From contig NZ_CAKMRU010000002.1 in NCBI RefSeq assembly GCF_928368155.1, forward strand, positions 310,001-374,000: a DNA stretch of 64,000 nt. The letters run 5' to 3'. This document shows positions 55,196 through 63,603 of the stretch, piece after piece. This DNA is from Anaerococcus ihuae. GTDB taxonomy: Bacteria > Bacillota > Clostridia > Tissierellales > Peptoniphilaceae. The notes beneath the pieces are model-generated. The model was not told where the DNA came from. It did no database searches and saw only the letters and a list, made by a program, of their open reading frames with translations. The position numbers and the translations under genes are program-made. Numbering within the stretch: the stretch's first letter is position 1; each line of letters begins with the position of its first letter.

Positions 55196-55600
55196 TTATT
55201 TTTTTGCCCTTTTATCCAAAAAGTATCTAATTTCCTTGTAAAGTAAAGATAAAATATAAGCTCCAGTTAGCATATATAAATTAAAAGAAATAGATTTAAA
55301 TCCTTTAAAATCATTTACATCCATATCCAAAGAAACCAAGACCATAGATAAAATTAATATTAAAATAATTGTAAAAACCACTGCTATCAAAAATTGGTTT
55401 TTGTATTTTTTTGACTTATACAAATCAAAATGATCAGAAAAAAGTAGGGTTACAAAAATAAAAACCAAATCTCCAATTAAAAGAAGTCCTCCACTCATAT
55501 TTGTAGCCAAAAAACTTCCTCCCATAGCTAAAAACAAAACCAATAAAATTAAAACCCTAAAAAGATTAGGTTTAAAAATCTTAATTAATTTTTTAATCAT
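55196..55600 (-). CDS. Small hypothetical membrane protein
   Basis: A 134-residue protein with about four hydrophobic helices, a basic N-terminus (MIKKLIKIF) and a basic C-terminus (YFLDKRAKK). No motif is recognised. GGAGG upstream supports it as a real gene. It is divergent from the small gene at 55697 across a spacer with the TTTATCCA/TGGGTAAA dyad. Confidence 0.7.
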   Translation of the reverse strand: MIKKLIKIFKPNLFRVLILLVLFLAMGGSFLATNMSGGLLLIGDLVFIFVTLLFSDHFDLYKSKKYKNQFLIAVVFTIILILILSMVLVSLDMDVNDFKGFKSISFNLYMLTGAYILSLLYKEIRYFLDKRAKK

Positions 55601-55639
55601 AAAATCCTCCTATATAGATAATATCATAATAAAAAGAAT

Positions 55640-55671
55640 TTTATCCATTTTTTGAATTTAAATTGGGTAAA
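55640..55671. promoter_or_regulatory. TTTATCCA ... TGGGTAAA dyad in a divergent spacer
   Basis: Arms at 55640-55647 and 55664-55671 with one mismatch; like the dyad at 4780-4819. Confidence 0.3.
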
Positions 55672-55696
55672 AATATTTTATAGATTGGAGGAAAAT

Positions 55697-55918
55697 ATGG
55701 CGATTTTTGATAGGAAAAATGAAAAAGCATTTGAACAAATAGTTGATTATTATGACTTAAAAGATATAAAAAAAGAAGATTTAGAAATAATTTTTAATAA
55801 TTCAAGTATGTTTGCAAGTGGTGGAATTAATGGATTATTTGCACAAAATTGGCTTATGATTAAACAGCTTGATAGGCTTAATAAAAATATAGAAAAATTA
55901 TTGGAAAAAGATTTGTAA
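55697..55918 (+). CDS. Small hypothetical protein (73 aa)
   Basis: Starts MAIFDRKNEKAFEQI and ends NWLMIKQLDRLNKNIEKLL, a likely amphipathic or coiled-coil helix. The GGAGG just upstream fixes ATG 55697; the longer open frame from 55652 has no RBS. No family is recognised. Followed by the phosphorylase gene after 53 bases. Confidence 0.7.
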   Translation: MAIFDRKNEKAFEQIVDYYDLKDIKKEDLEIIFNNSSMFASGGINGLFAQNWLMIKQLDRLNKNIEKLLEKDL

Positions 55919-55971
55919 ATATTTTCTAAAATCTTCCAGATGGGTATTTATTTACTAAGCGGAGGAGAAAT

Positions 55972-57273
55972 ATGAGATTTGTAGATATAATTGAAAAAAA
56001 GAAAAATAAATTAGAATTAAGTGATGAAGAAATAAAATTTTGGATTGATGGGATCACAGACGAATCAATTCCTGATTATCAAACATCAGCCCTTCTTATG
56101 GCTATTGTTTTAAATGGGATGAATGATCATGAAACTGCAAAACTTGCCGAGTGCATGATGAATAGCGGTGATGTGTTGGATTTATCGGATATAAAAGGAA
56201 TAAAAGCTGACAAACATTCCACAGGTGGAGTTGGAGATAAGACTTCTCTTGCCCTTGGCCCAATAATTTCTGCTTGTGGCTTAAAACTTGCAAAAATGAG
56301 CGGACGTGGTTTGGGACACACTGGTGGAACTCTTGATAAATTAGAATCTATTGAAGGCTTTAATGTATTTTTAAAAGAAGAAGAATTTAAAAAACAAGTT
56401 AAAGAAATTGGCTTTGCAATAATGGGACAAACTGGAGAACTTGTTCCAGCTGATAAAAAACTCTACGCCCTAAGAGATGTGACGGCAACTGTCGATTCAA
56501 TTCCTCTTATTGCTTCATCTATAATGAGTAAAAAATTAGCATCTGGCTCTGATACGATTTTACTTGATGTAAAATATGGCGAGGGTGCCTTTATGCACAC
56601 AATCGATGATGCTAAAAAACTTGCAAGAGCCATGATAAATATTGGTAAAAAACTAGGAAAAGATACAAGGGCCATGATTACAGATATGAACCAACCTTTG
56701 GGAAATACAATTGGAAATGCCCTTGAAGTAAAAGAGGCGATTGAAACCGTAAAAGGAAATGGTCCAAAAGATTTTACTGAATTGGTTTTAACTGCTGGAG
56801 AAATTATGCTTATTCAAGGAAAAATTGCAAAAAATAAAAATGAGGCAAGAAAAATGCTTGAAGATGCAATAAATTCTGGCAAGGCCTTTGAAAAGTTAAA
56901 GAAAATGGTTGAGTACCAAGGTGGAAATGTAAGGCAAATTGAAGACCCAAGTCTTCTTCCACAAGCAAAATTCAAAACAGAGATGAAATCAAAAAATGAA
57001 GGCTACATTGACAACATTCATTCAATGAATCTTGGAATTTTATCAATGAAACTTGGGGGAGGACGTGAGAGAAAAGAAGATAAGATAAATTATGCAGTTG
57101 GTCTTGAAATGAAAGTAAAAAAAGGTGATAAGGTAGAAAAAGGCGATATCCTTGCAACAGTTTATCACGACGAAAAACTTACAGATGAATGGATAGAAAG
57201 CTTTTACCAAACTTTTACCTATTCAAAAGAAAAAACAAATCCAATTCCTATTGTAGAAGAAATTTTGGAATAA
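55972..57273 (+). CDS. pdp: Pyrimidine-nucleoside phosphorylase
   Basis: A 433-residue enzyme, the usual length. The family signature is SGRGLGHTGGTLDKLES; KHSTGGVGDKTSL binds phosphate and ALRDVTATVDSIPLI and SKKLASGSDTILLD are further conserved blocks. It splits uridine or thymidine with phosphate into base and (deoxy)ribose-1-phosphate. Strong RBS (CGGAGGAG). It stands alone, ending at a hairpin. Confidence 0.95.
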   Translation: MRFVDIIEKKKNKLELSDEEIKFWIDGITDESIPDYQTSALLMAIVLNGMNDHETAKLAECMMNSGDVLDLSDIKGIKADKHSTGGVGDKTSLALGPIISACGLKLAKMSGRGLGHTGGTLDKLESIEGFNVFLKEEEFKKQVKEIGFAIMGQTGELVPADKKLYALRDVTATVDSIPLIASSIMSKKLASGSDTILLDVKYGEGAFMHTIDDAKKLARAMINIGKKLGKDTRAMITDMNQPLGNTIGNALEVKEAIETVKGNGPKDFTELVLTAGEIMLIQGKIAKNKNEARKMLEDAINSGKAFEKLKKMVEYQGGNVRQIEDPSLLPQAKFKTEMKSKNEGYIDNIHSMNLGILSMKLGGGRERKEDKINYAVGLEMKVKKGDKVEKGDILATVYHDEKLTDEWIESFYQTFTYSKEKTNPIPIVEEILE

Positions 57274-57286
57274 TTTATAAAAGAAA

Positions 57287-57309
57287 AAATCCTAGTTCAG
57301 CTAGGATTT
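57287..57309 (+). terminator. Hairpin after the nucleoside phosphorylase gene
   Basis: AAATCCTAG (57287-57295) pairs with CTAGGATTT (57301-57309), loop TTCAG. The tail is AAATTG, without a T-run. The same stem recurs at 57593-57616. Confidence 0.6.
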
Positions 57310-57369
57310 AAATTGTAGACAAAGTCAGTTAGTAATTTATCGATAATTTAAAAATAAAATTATGCGACA

Positions 57370-57514
57370 ACCCATCTCGACCAGGTAAATATGCTTTGAT
57401 TTGGCATATTTACCCCTAAAACAAAGTTAGATACAAATTTAAGTTTGTAGAGTAAACGAGTTTTAGTATGAAAGGAGTGGAGAGATCTCATGAGATTTCT
57501 TTGCTCCTTTTATA
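57370..57514. repeat. Dispersed non-coding element (copy B)
   Basis: The 343-bp gene-free interval holds this element. Positions 57370-57421 match 23123-23174 at 46 of 52 bases, including an 11-bp hairpin (57385-57413). Further on, TTTTAGTA and GAGAGATCTC recur in the same order as in copy A. A 16-bp hairpin with G-U pairs closes it (GGAGTGGAGAGATCTC with GAGATTTCTTTGCTCC). No coding potential. Confidence 0.7.
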
Positions 57515-57592
57515 CGCTAAATTTTGAGAAAAACCAAAATTGCGGTTTTTTATATGGTAGAAATGGTTTAAATTTTAGTTTTTCAAGAGTAT

Positions 57593-57618
57593 AAATCCTA
57601 GCCTAAACTAGGATTTTT
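57593..57618. terminator. Terminator hairpin
   Basis: AAATCCTAG (57593-57601) pairs with CTAGGATTT (57608-57616), loop CCTAAA, followed by T-rich sequence on the plus strand. It overlaps the end of the minus-strand membrane protein gene. Confidence 0.75.
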
Positions 57619-58405
57619 ATTTTTCTTTAATAAATTTTAAAATATAAATAGAAATAAGGCTTACTAAAATAAATAAAATGCTTGCACCTATAAATATAAA
57701 AATATTTGCATTTGAAAAATTTGATTTTGGACTTTGTCTTATTATAATTCCTAAAATCCCCCATAAAAATCCAATGATTAAACCGGGATTTTTGTTTTCT
57801 TTAAAGACAAACAAAACCATAGCACTTGCAAGAATTAATAAAATCAAACTTATAACAAGGACAAATGTTTTATTATCCAAGCTTTTACTTTGAGAAAAAA
57901 CAATCATAATATTTGGAAAAACTGAAAAAATAATCCATCCTCCATGAATTCCTGTAGGAAGTGTTACAAGAAGTTTATATTTTTTTGAAAAGTCCTTGTT
58001 TTGATCAATTGTTTTTACCAAAGTGATTAATATTAAAGCGTAGGCCATAATTCCAATAAGACCAGGCATGGGATAATTGTTGTTAATCATTACACAATAA
58101 ATTCCATTTGCCATATTCCAAAAAATAAATAGTGGCATCAATTTTTCATAATATATTTCTTCATTTGTCATTGAAAGTTTTTTTATAAATGGCAAAAGCA
58201 AAAAAATACTAGAAAAAATATAGATAAAAATCCAAATATAAAAACTAGATCCAAGAGGGATCAATGGATTTTCGTACATTTTAAAAATTTCTTCTTGCTT
58301 GTGGAGAAAAAATACTCCCTTATAAGCAAAATAAGAAAAAATCAAGGTCATAATAAACATTATAAGTCCAATAAGATAATTTTTATTTTTTAATCTTTTT
58401 TTCAT
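57617..58405 (-). CDS. Multi-pass membrane protein, possibly TspO/MBR-related
   Basis: A 262-residue protein with about eight hydrophobic helices. The part from SSFYIWIFIYIFSSIFLLLPF to PTGIHGGWIIFSV, with WNMANGIYCVM between, resembles the larger Trp-rich TspO-like proteins of Firmicutes, but few tryptophans are conserved. GGAGG sets ATG 58405. Its upstream region holds TTTACCCA...TGGGT. Function unknown; ligand transport or sensing is only a possibility. Confidence 0.65.
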   Translation of the reverse strand: MKKRLKNKNYLIGLIMFIMTLIFSYFAYKGVFFLHKQEEIFKMYENPLIPLGSSFYIWIFIYIFSSIFLLLPFIKKLSMTNEEIYYEKLMPLFIFWNMANGIYCVMINNNYPMPGLIGIMAYALILITLVKTIDQNKDFSKKYKLLVTLPTGIHGGWIIFSVFPNIMIVFSQSKSLDNKTFVLVISLILLILASAMVLFVFKENKNPGLIIGFLWGILGIIIRQSPKSNFSNANIFIFIGASILFILVSLISIYILKFIKEK

Positions 58406-58534
58406 AATTCCTCCTAAAGTCTTAATATATTTACCCATTTTATAAAATAATTGGGTTTTAATTTTTATTTTCCAAAATTTTCAAAAATTTCAGAAAAATT
58501 TATCAAAATATCCCTTTATTTCACTAATTTGATA

Positions 58535-58564
58535 TTGACAAAGAAATGTTGTATGTAGTATAAT
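58535..58564 (+). promoter_or_regulatory. Promoter of the guanine permease-deaminase operon
   Basis: Consensus TTGACA (58535-58540), 18-base spacer, consensus TATAAT (58559-58564). Start of transcription would be about 58571, just ahead of the riboswitch. Confidence 0.85.
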
Positions 58565-58609
58565 ACAGAAAACGTTATCTTAATTGTCGACAAATGATAG
58601 GTTTTGAAT

Positions 58610-58681
58610 AAAAGCGATATATTCTCATAATTTGGTTGAGAGTTTCTACCACTTACCGTAAATAAGTAGCTATGGCTTTTA
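58610..58681 (+). promoter_or_regulatory. Purine riboswitch, guanine type
   Basis: P1 is AAAAGC (58610-58615) with GCTTTT (58675-58680), P2 TCTCA/TGAGA (58623-58641) and P3 ACTTA/TAAGT (58651-58667). The junction strand GTTTCTACC and loop CCGTAAA match the family. The ligand-discriminating base, just before TATG, is C at 58670, which selects guanine (hypoxanthine/xanthine less) over adenine. The expression platform is unclear: only a weak ATAGTTA/TAACTAT hairpin follows. Confidence 0.92.
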
Positions 58682-58749
58682 CAGATTGATAGTTAATCTT
58701 AAATAACTATAACTATTAAATTAGAAAAAAATTATGAAGGAGGATCCTT

Positions 58750-60171
58750 ATGGACTCAAAAACAAATGGTTTTCTAAATAGGTTTTTTCATCTTGATGAA
58801 AATAATACTAATGTAAAAACTGAAATTATCGCTGGAATCACTACTTTTATCACTATTGCATATGTGTTGATAATTAACCCTCAAGTTCTATCAACTCCTT
58901 TTGAAATTATGGGAGATAGTCAAATGGCCCAAAAAATTTCAAATGGTGTATTTATAGGAACTTGTCTTGGTGCCTTTATTGGTACGATTTTAGTTGCTTT
59001 TTATGCAAAACTTCCTTTTGCCCAAGCTCCCGGCATGGGCCTAAGTGCATTTTTTGCTTATACCACTATGCTTGGTATGGGATATTCTTATTCTCAAGCT
59101 CTTGTAATTGTTTTTATCTCAGGAATATTATTTATTGTAATAACAGCCCTTGGAATTAGGGAGGCAATAATTCGTGCAATTCCCGATTCTATAAAACTTG
59201 CTATGACGCCCGGAATTGGTTTATTTATTACCATAATCGGCTTGAAAAATGCAGGACTTGTTGTAGGAAACGAAGCAACTTTGGTTGCTCTTGTGGATTT
59301 TGCAAAATGGAGAGGTCCTGATGCAAATGTAGAACTTGTTATGGGAGCACTTCTTTCACTTATAGGGCTTTCCCTTATAGCAATTTTAACCCACAAAAAA
59401 GTAAAAGGGGCTATTTTAATTTCAATTTTGGCCTCAACACTTTTAGGAATTCCAATGGGATTAACCCATGTTTCAAATTTAAGTTTAAATTTAAGTTCAC
59501 AAGTTAATGACTTTTTTGAAGTTTCATTTTTTAACCTAGATTTTGCAGGACTTTTTGCAGGAGAAAATATTTGGTCATCAATCTTTACAGTGACCATGCT
59601 TGTATTGAGTTTCTCCCTTGTAAATATGTTTGACTCTCTTGGAACCTTGCTTGCAGCAGCCAAACAATCTGGTCTTGTTGATGAAAATGGTGAAGTAATT
59701 AATTTGAAAAAAGCTCTCATGAGTGATGCGATTTCTACAGCTGCTGGAGCCTTAGTTGGAACAAGTACAGTTACAACAGTAGTAGAATCATCAGCAGGAA
59801 TTGCAGAAGGCGGAAGAACAGGACTTACAAGTCTTACAACAGCCCTATTATTTTTATTATCAATAATATTTGTACCGGTAATTTCAATAATACCAGCTCA
59901 AGCCACAGCACCAGCCCTAATTTTTGTAGGAGTATTGATGCTTGCTGGAGTAAAAGACATAGATTTTGAAGACGTATCAAATGCACTTCCAGCATTTTGT
60001 ACAATAGTTTTTATGCCATTTACATACTCAATAGCAAATGGCATTGCCCTAGGTTTAATCACCTATTGTGTGGTAAAATTTTTCACAGGACAAAAAGATC
60101 AAATCAAACCACTTACCCTTATCATTGCCCTAACCTTTGTCTTTAGGTATGCCTTTATAACTTTAGGATAG
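58750..60171 (+). CDS. pbuG: Guanine/hypoxanthine permease, AzgA/PbuG type
   Basis: A 473-residue permease with about 12-14 helices. The opening KTEIIAGITTFITIAYVLII and AQAPGMGLSAFFAYT are typical of the AzgA branch, as are FVNMFDSLGTLLAAA-like (here LVNMFDSLGTLLAA) and GTSTVTTVVESSAGI. Imports guanine or hypoxanthine with protons. Its mRNA carries a guanine riboswitch, and guanine deaminase follows after eight bases. GGAGGATCC gives a strong RBS. Confidence 0.93.
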   Translation: MDSKTNGFLNRFFHLDENNTNVKTEIIAGITTFITIAYVLIINPQVLSTPFEIMGDSQMAQKISNGVFIGTCLGAFIGTILVAFYAKLPFAQAPGMGLSAFFAYTTMLGMGYSYSQALVIVFISGILFIVITALGIREAIIRAIPDSIKLAMTPGIGLFITIIGLKNAGLVVGNEATLVALVDFAKWRGPDANVELVMGALLSLIGLSLIAILTHKKVKGAILISILASTLLGIPMGLTHVSNLSLNLSSQVNDFFEVSFFNLDFAGLFAGENIWSSIFTVTMLVLSFSLVNMFDSLGTLLAAAKQSGLVDENGEVINLKKALMSDAISTAAGALVGTSTVTTVVESSAGIAEGGRTGLTSLTTALLFLLSIIFVPVISIIPAQATAPALIFVGVLMLAGVKDIDFEDVSNALPAFCTIVFMPFTYSIANGIALGLITYCVVKFFTGQKDQIKPLTLIIALTFVFRYAFITLG

Positions 60172-60179
60172 GTGGAAAT

Positions 60180-61454
60180 ATGACAAGAACTTTTGCCCTA
60201 AAGGGAAATATAATTTATAGTAAAAATCAAAACGAAATAAATTTTTGTGAAAATTCTTATTTGATTTGTAAAGACGGACTTTCAATGGGAGTTTTTGAAA
60301 AATTAGATGAAAAATATAAAGACATAGAAGTCATAGATTTTGGAGAAAAAATAATTTGTCCAGGTCTTACAGATCTTCATATCCACGCCCCTCAGTATAA
60401 TTTTAGGGGCATGGGCATGGATTTAGAACTCTTGGACTGGTTAAATACCTACACCTTTCCAAGTGAGGCGAAATTTAAAGAAGAAAATTATGCCAAAAAA
60501 TCCTACCAAAGATTTGTAGATTATTTAAAATATGGACCAAATACAAGACATGTGATTTTTTCAAGTCTTCACGTGAAATCTACAATAATTTTGATGGATT
60601 TGATGGAAAAATCAAAAATGGTTTCTTTTGTCGGAAAAGTAAATATGGACAGAAATGGTGGAGTAGATCTTGAAGAAAAAGATGCAGTGGAATCAGAAAA
60701 AGCCACTCTTGATTGGCTTGAATCCATTAAAGGAAAATACAAAAACACCTATCCAATTTTAACACCAAGATTTATCCCATCATGTACTGACGAATTGCTT
60801 GAAAAATTGAGAAAAATAAAAGATGACTACAATCTTCCTATCCAATCCCACTTATCAGAAAATTTGGGTGAGATAGAATGGGTCAAGGAATTAGTTCCTA
60901 AGGCTAAATTTTATGGAGATGCCTACAATATTTTTGATTTATTTGGCAAAAATAACAAGACGGTGATGGCCCATTGTGTATATTCAAATGAAGACGAACA
61001 AAGTTTGATAAAAGAAAATGGAGTTTACATTGCCCACTGTCCGGATTCAAATACCAATCTTACATCAGGAATTGCTCCTGCAGGAAAATACCTAAGAGAA
61101 GGGCAAAAAATTGGGCTTGGATCAGATGTGGCAGGTGGAACTCACGCATCAATATTTAAGGCCATGGCAGATGCCATAAAAGTTTCAAAATTAAGATACA
61201 GATTATTAGACGAAAAAATAAAACCTTTAAGCCTTGAAGAAGCCTTTTATATGGGAACTTTGGGCGGAGGAGAGTTTTTTGGAAAAGTCGGATCATTTGA
61301 AAAAGGATACGAATTTGATGCAATAATAATTGACGATGAAAAATTATTAGAAGAAGATGAATTTAACTTAAAACAAAGATTAGAAAGAATAGTATATCTT
61401 TCAAAAGATGAAGATATAATTTCAAAATTTGTCAGAGGAGTAAAAATATTTTAA
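60180..61454 (+). CDS. guaD: Guanine deaminase
   Basis: A 424-residue amidohydrolase. Metal ligands: LHIHAPQYNFRGMG, SHLSEN, MAHCVYSN and GSDVAGGTHASI; AHCPDSNTNLTSG is a guanine deaminase hallmark. Converts guanine to xanthine and ammonia, feeding xanthine to the hydroxylase pathway elsewhere in the window. Co-transcribed with the permease under the riboswitch, ended by a strong terminator. Confidence 0.94.
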   Translation: MTRTFALKGNIIYSKNQNEINFCENSYLICKDGLSMGVFEKLDEKYKDIEVIDFGEKIICPGLTDLHIHAPQYNFRGMGMDLELLDWLNTYTFPSEAKFKEENYAKKSYQRFVDYLKYGPNTRHVIFSSLHVKSTIILMDLMEKSKMVSFVGKVNMDRNGGVDLEEKDAVESEKATLDWLESIKGKYKNTYPILTPRFIPSCTDELLEKLRKIKDDYNLPIQSHLSENLGEIEWVKELVPKAKFYGDAYNIFDLFGKNNKTVMAHCVYSNEDEQSLIKENGVYIAHCPDSNTNLTSGIAPAGKYLREGQKIGLGSDVAGGTHASIFKAMADAIKVSKLRYRLLDEKIKPLSLEEAFYMGTLGGGEFFGKVGSFEKGYEFDAIIIDDEKLLEEDEFNLKQRLERIVYLSKDEDIISKFVRGVKIF

Positions 61455-61500
61455 TAGTAAAATAAATTTTTTAATTAAAATATAAAAAGAAAATTTAAAA

Positions 61501-61537
61501 AAAGTGGATGCAAGAAAAATCAAGCATCCACTTTTTT
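61501..61537 (+). terminator. Intrinsic terminator after guaD
   Basis: Eleven-bp stem AAAGTGGATGC (61501-61511) with GCATCCACTTT (61524-61534) then T-rich tail. Confidence 0.9.
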
Positions 61538-61644
61538 ATTTCAAACTTTACAAAATCATTAAAAAACTTACATACGTTTTCAATAAAATTATTTTTCTAT
61601 AAATATTTTTAATTCTTAAAATAAGTATAAGTCAAAACTTATTC

Positions 61645-61673
61645 TTGACAAAAATCAATAAGTAATGTAAACT
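61645..61673 (+). promoter_or_regulatory. Promoter of the tryptophanase-like gene
   Basis: TTGACA (61645-61650), 17-base spacer, TAAACT (61668-61673). Predicted start about 61680 leaves a 220-base leader before the gene. Confidence 0.75.
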
Positions 61674-61700
61674 ATTTCATAGATAATTCTAGAATTTTTC

Positions 61701-61856
61701 GGAGTGCTGACCGCTCATCAATTTATTTTTGATATGTGGGAAATTTTAAATTTTAACCACTAATCTACAATCATTTTTGATAACCGGGGTTCTCAATTTG
61801 GATACTGTCCGCTAGTTAATTATTTTAAATTAATGACCGGGGTTCCTCTGTACAGT
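61701..61856 (+). promoter_or_regulatory. Candidate tandem structured leader RNA before the tryptophanase-like gene
   Basis: Two related units. Unit 1: GGA (61701), CTGACCGCT (61707-61715), hairpin ATCAA/TTGAT, hairpin GTGG/CCAC (61736-61760), hairpin ATCA/TGAT, ACCGGGGTTC (61783-61792). Unit 2: GGA (61800), CTGTCCGCT (61805-61813), hairpin TTAATT/AATTAA, ACCGGGGTTC (61836-61845), closed by ACTGT/ACAGT (61804-61808, 61852-61856). Single-strand blocks are conserved while hairpins vary, as in tandem riboswitches. No known class is recognised. It occupies most of the 446-bp gap. Confidence 0.6.
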
Positions 61857-61900
61857 TTAACTTATAACTATTAACGTAGCTATTATATGGAGGCATTAAA

Positions 61901-63544
61901 ATGAAAAAGTATCAATTGAATGTACCTACACCACATTCTTACACTTATGTAACAAAAAATATTCCAAACGTAACAATTGAACAAAGAGAAAGAGCATTAA
62001 AAGCAACTCACTACAATGAATTTGCATTCCCAGCAGGCATGCTTACAATCGATATGCTTTCAGATTCAGGTACAACTGCGATGACAGATGTGCAATGGTC
62101 TGCAATGTTTTTGGGAGATGAATCTTATGGTAGAAATAAGGGATATTATGTACTTTTAGATACATTTAGAGATGTATTTGAAAGAGGAAATGATCAAAAA
62201 AGAATAATTGACCTAGTAAGAACTGATTGCGAAGACGTAGAAAAAATGATGGATGAAGTTTATTTATGTGAATATGAAGGCGGATTATTTAATGGTGGAT
62301 CTGCTCAAATGGAAAGACCAAACACATTTATCATCCAACAAGGTCGTGCAGCTGAATCAGTATTATTTGAACTTGTAAAAAATATATTAAATAGTAGAGA
62401 ACCAGGAAAAACTTATACAATTCCTTCAAACGGACACTTTGATACAACAGAAGGAAATATCAAACAAATGGGTTCAATTCCAAGAAACCTTTATAATAAA
62501 GAATTATTATGGGAAGTTCCAGAAGGTGGTAAATACGAAAAGAATCCATTCAAAGGAAATATGGATACAGAAAAACTAGAAGAGTTAATTACAAAACTAG
62601 GACCAGAAAATGTACCATTAGTTTATACAACAATAACAAACAATACAGTTTGTGGACAACCAGTATCTATGGCAAACTTAAGAGAATGCTCAAGAATTGC
62701 TCATAAATACGATATTCCTTATATGTTTGATGCAGCTAGATGGGCAGAAAATGCTTATTTCATAAAAGTAAATGAAGAAGGCTACCAAGATAAATCTATA
62801 AATGAAATAGCTCAAGAAATGTTCTCATACTGTGATGGATTTACAGCATCTCTTAAAAAAGATGGACATGCAAATATGGGTGGAGTTTTAGCATTTAGAG
62901 ATAAGGGATTATTCTGGAAGAAATTCTCAGACTTTAATGAAGATGGATCAGTTAAAACTGACGTAGGTATCCTACTAAAAGTAAAACAAATTTCATGCTA
63001 TGGTAATGATTCATACGGTGGAATGAGTGGTAGAGATATTATGGCTCTTGCTGCAGGTCTTTATGAAGCATCAAAATTTGAATACTTAGATGCACGTACA
63101 AAACAATGTGAATACTTGGCTCAAGGATTCTATAAAGCAGGAGTAAAAGGTGTTGTACTTCCAGCAGGTGGACACGGTGTTTATATAAATATGGACGAGT
63201 TCTTTGACAACAAGAGAGCTCCAGAAACTTTTGCAGGCCAAGGTTTCTCAGTAGAACTTATTAGAAGATACGGAATAAGAACAGCTGAACTTGGAAACTA
63301 TTCAATGGAATACGATCTAAAAACACCAGAACAACAAAAAGAAGTAGCTAACGTAGTTAGATTTGCAGTTAATAGAAGTCAACTTAGCAAAGAACATATG
63401 GACTATGTAATAGCAGCAGTTAAAGCATTGTATGAAGACAGAGCAACAATACCTAATATAAAAATTGTAAAAGGTCATAGTCTACCAATGCGTCACTTCC
63501 ACGCATTCCTAGAACCATATGAACCAAGTGAAGAAGAAAAATAA
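61901..63544 (+). CDS. tnaA: Tryptophanase-like beta-eliminating lyase
   Basis: A 547-residue PLP enzyme of the tryptophanase/tyrosine phenol-lyase family. Landmarks: DMLSDSGTTAMTDVQWSAM, QQGRAAESVLFE, MFDAARWAENAYF and the PLP lysine segment FTASLKKDGHANMGG. It is ~75 residues longer than E. coli TnaA, with extra sequence in the N-terminal third (ERGNDQKRIIDLVRTDCEDV). It should split tryptophan to indole, pyruvate and ammonia, or tyrosine to phenol; the choice cannot be settled by eye. GGAGG precedes the ATG. An NSS amino-acid symporter follows. Confidence 0.88.
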   Translation: MKKYQLNVPTPHSYTYVTKNIPNVTIEQRERALKATHYNEFAFPAGMLTIDMLSDSGTTAMTDVQWSAMFLGDESYGRNKGYYVLLDTFRDVFERGNDQKRIIDLVRTDCEDVEKMMDEVYLCEYEGGLFNGGSAQMERPNTFIIQQGRAAESVLFELVKNILNSREPGKTYTIPSNGHFDTTEGNIKQMGSIPRNLYNKELLWEVPEGGKYEKNPFKGNMDTEKLEELITKLGPENVPLVYTTITNNTVCGQPVSMANLRECSRIAHKYDIPYMFDAARWAENAYFIKVNEEGYQDKSINEIAQEMFSYCDGFTASLKKDGHANMGGVLAFRDKGLFWKKFSDFNEDGSVKTDVGILLKVKQISCYGNDSYGGMSGRDIMALAAGLYEASKFEYLDARTKQCEYLAQGFYKAGVKGVVLPAGGHGVYINMDEFFDNKRAPETFAGQGFSVELIRRYGIRTAELGNYSMEYDLKTPEQQKEVANVVRFAVNRSQLSKEHMDYVIAAVKALYEDRATIPNIKIVKGHSLPMRHFHAFLEPYEPSEEEK

Positions 63545-63549
63545 AATTT

Positions 63550-63579
63550 TTAGCAGAATCCCAAATGGGATTCTGCTAA
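63550..63579 (+). terminator. Hairpin between tnaA and the symporter gene
   Basis: Fourteen-bp perfect stem (63550-63563 with 63566-63579) with a two-base loop and no T-run. Probably an mRNA processing or attenuation hairpin. Confidence 0.6.
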
Positions 63580-63603
63580 ATTCATAATATTAGGGAGTAT
63601 GTT

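Noticed and set aside
59094-59720. 208-codon antisense frame inside the guanine permease gene
   Set aside because: It is the shadow of a conserved membrane protein, with no RBS and no family resemblance.
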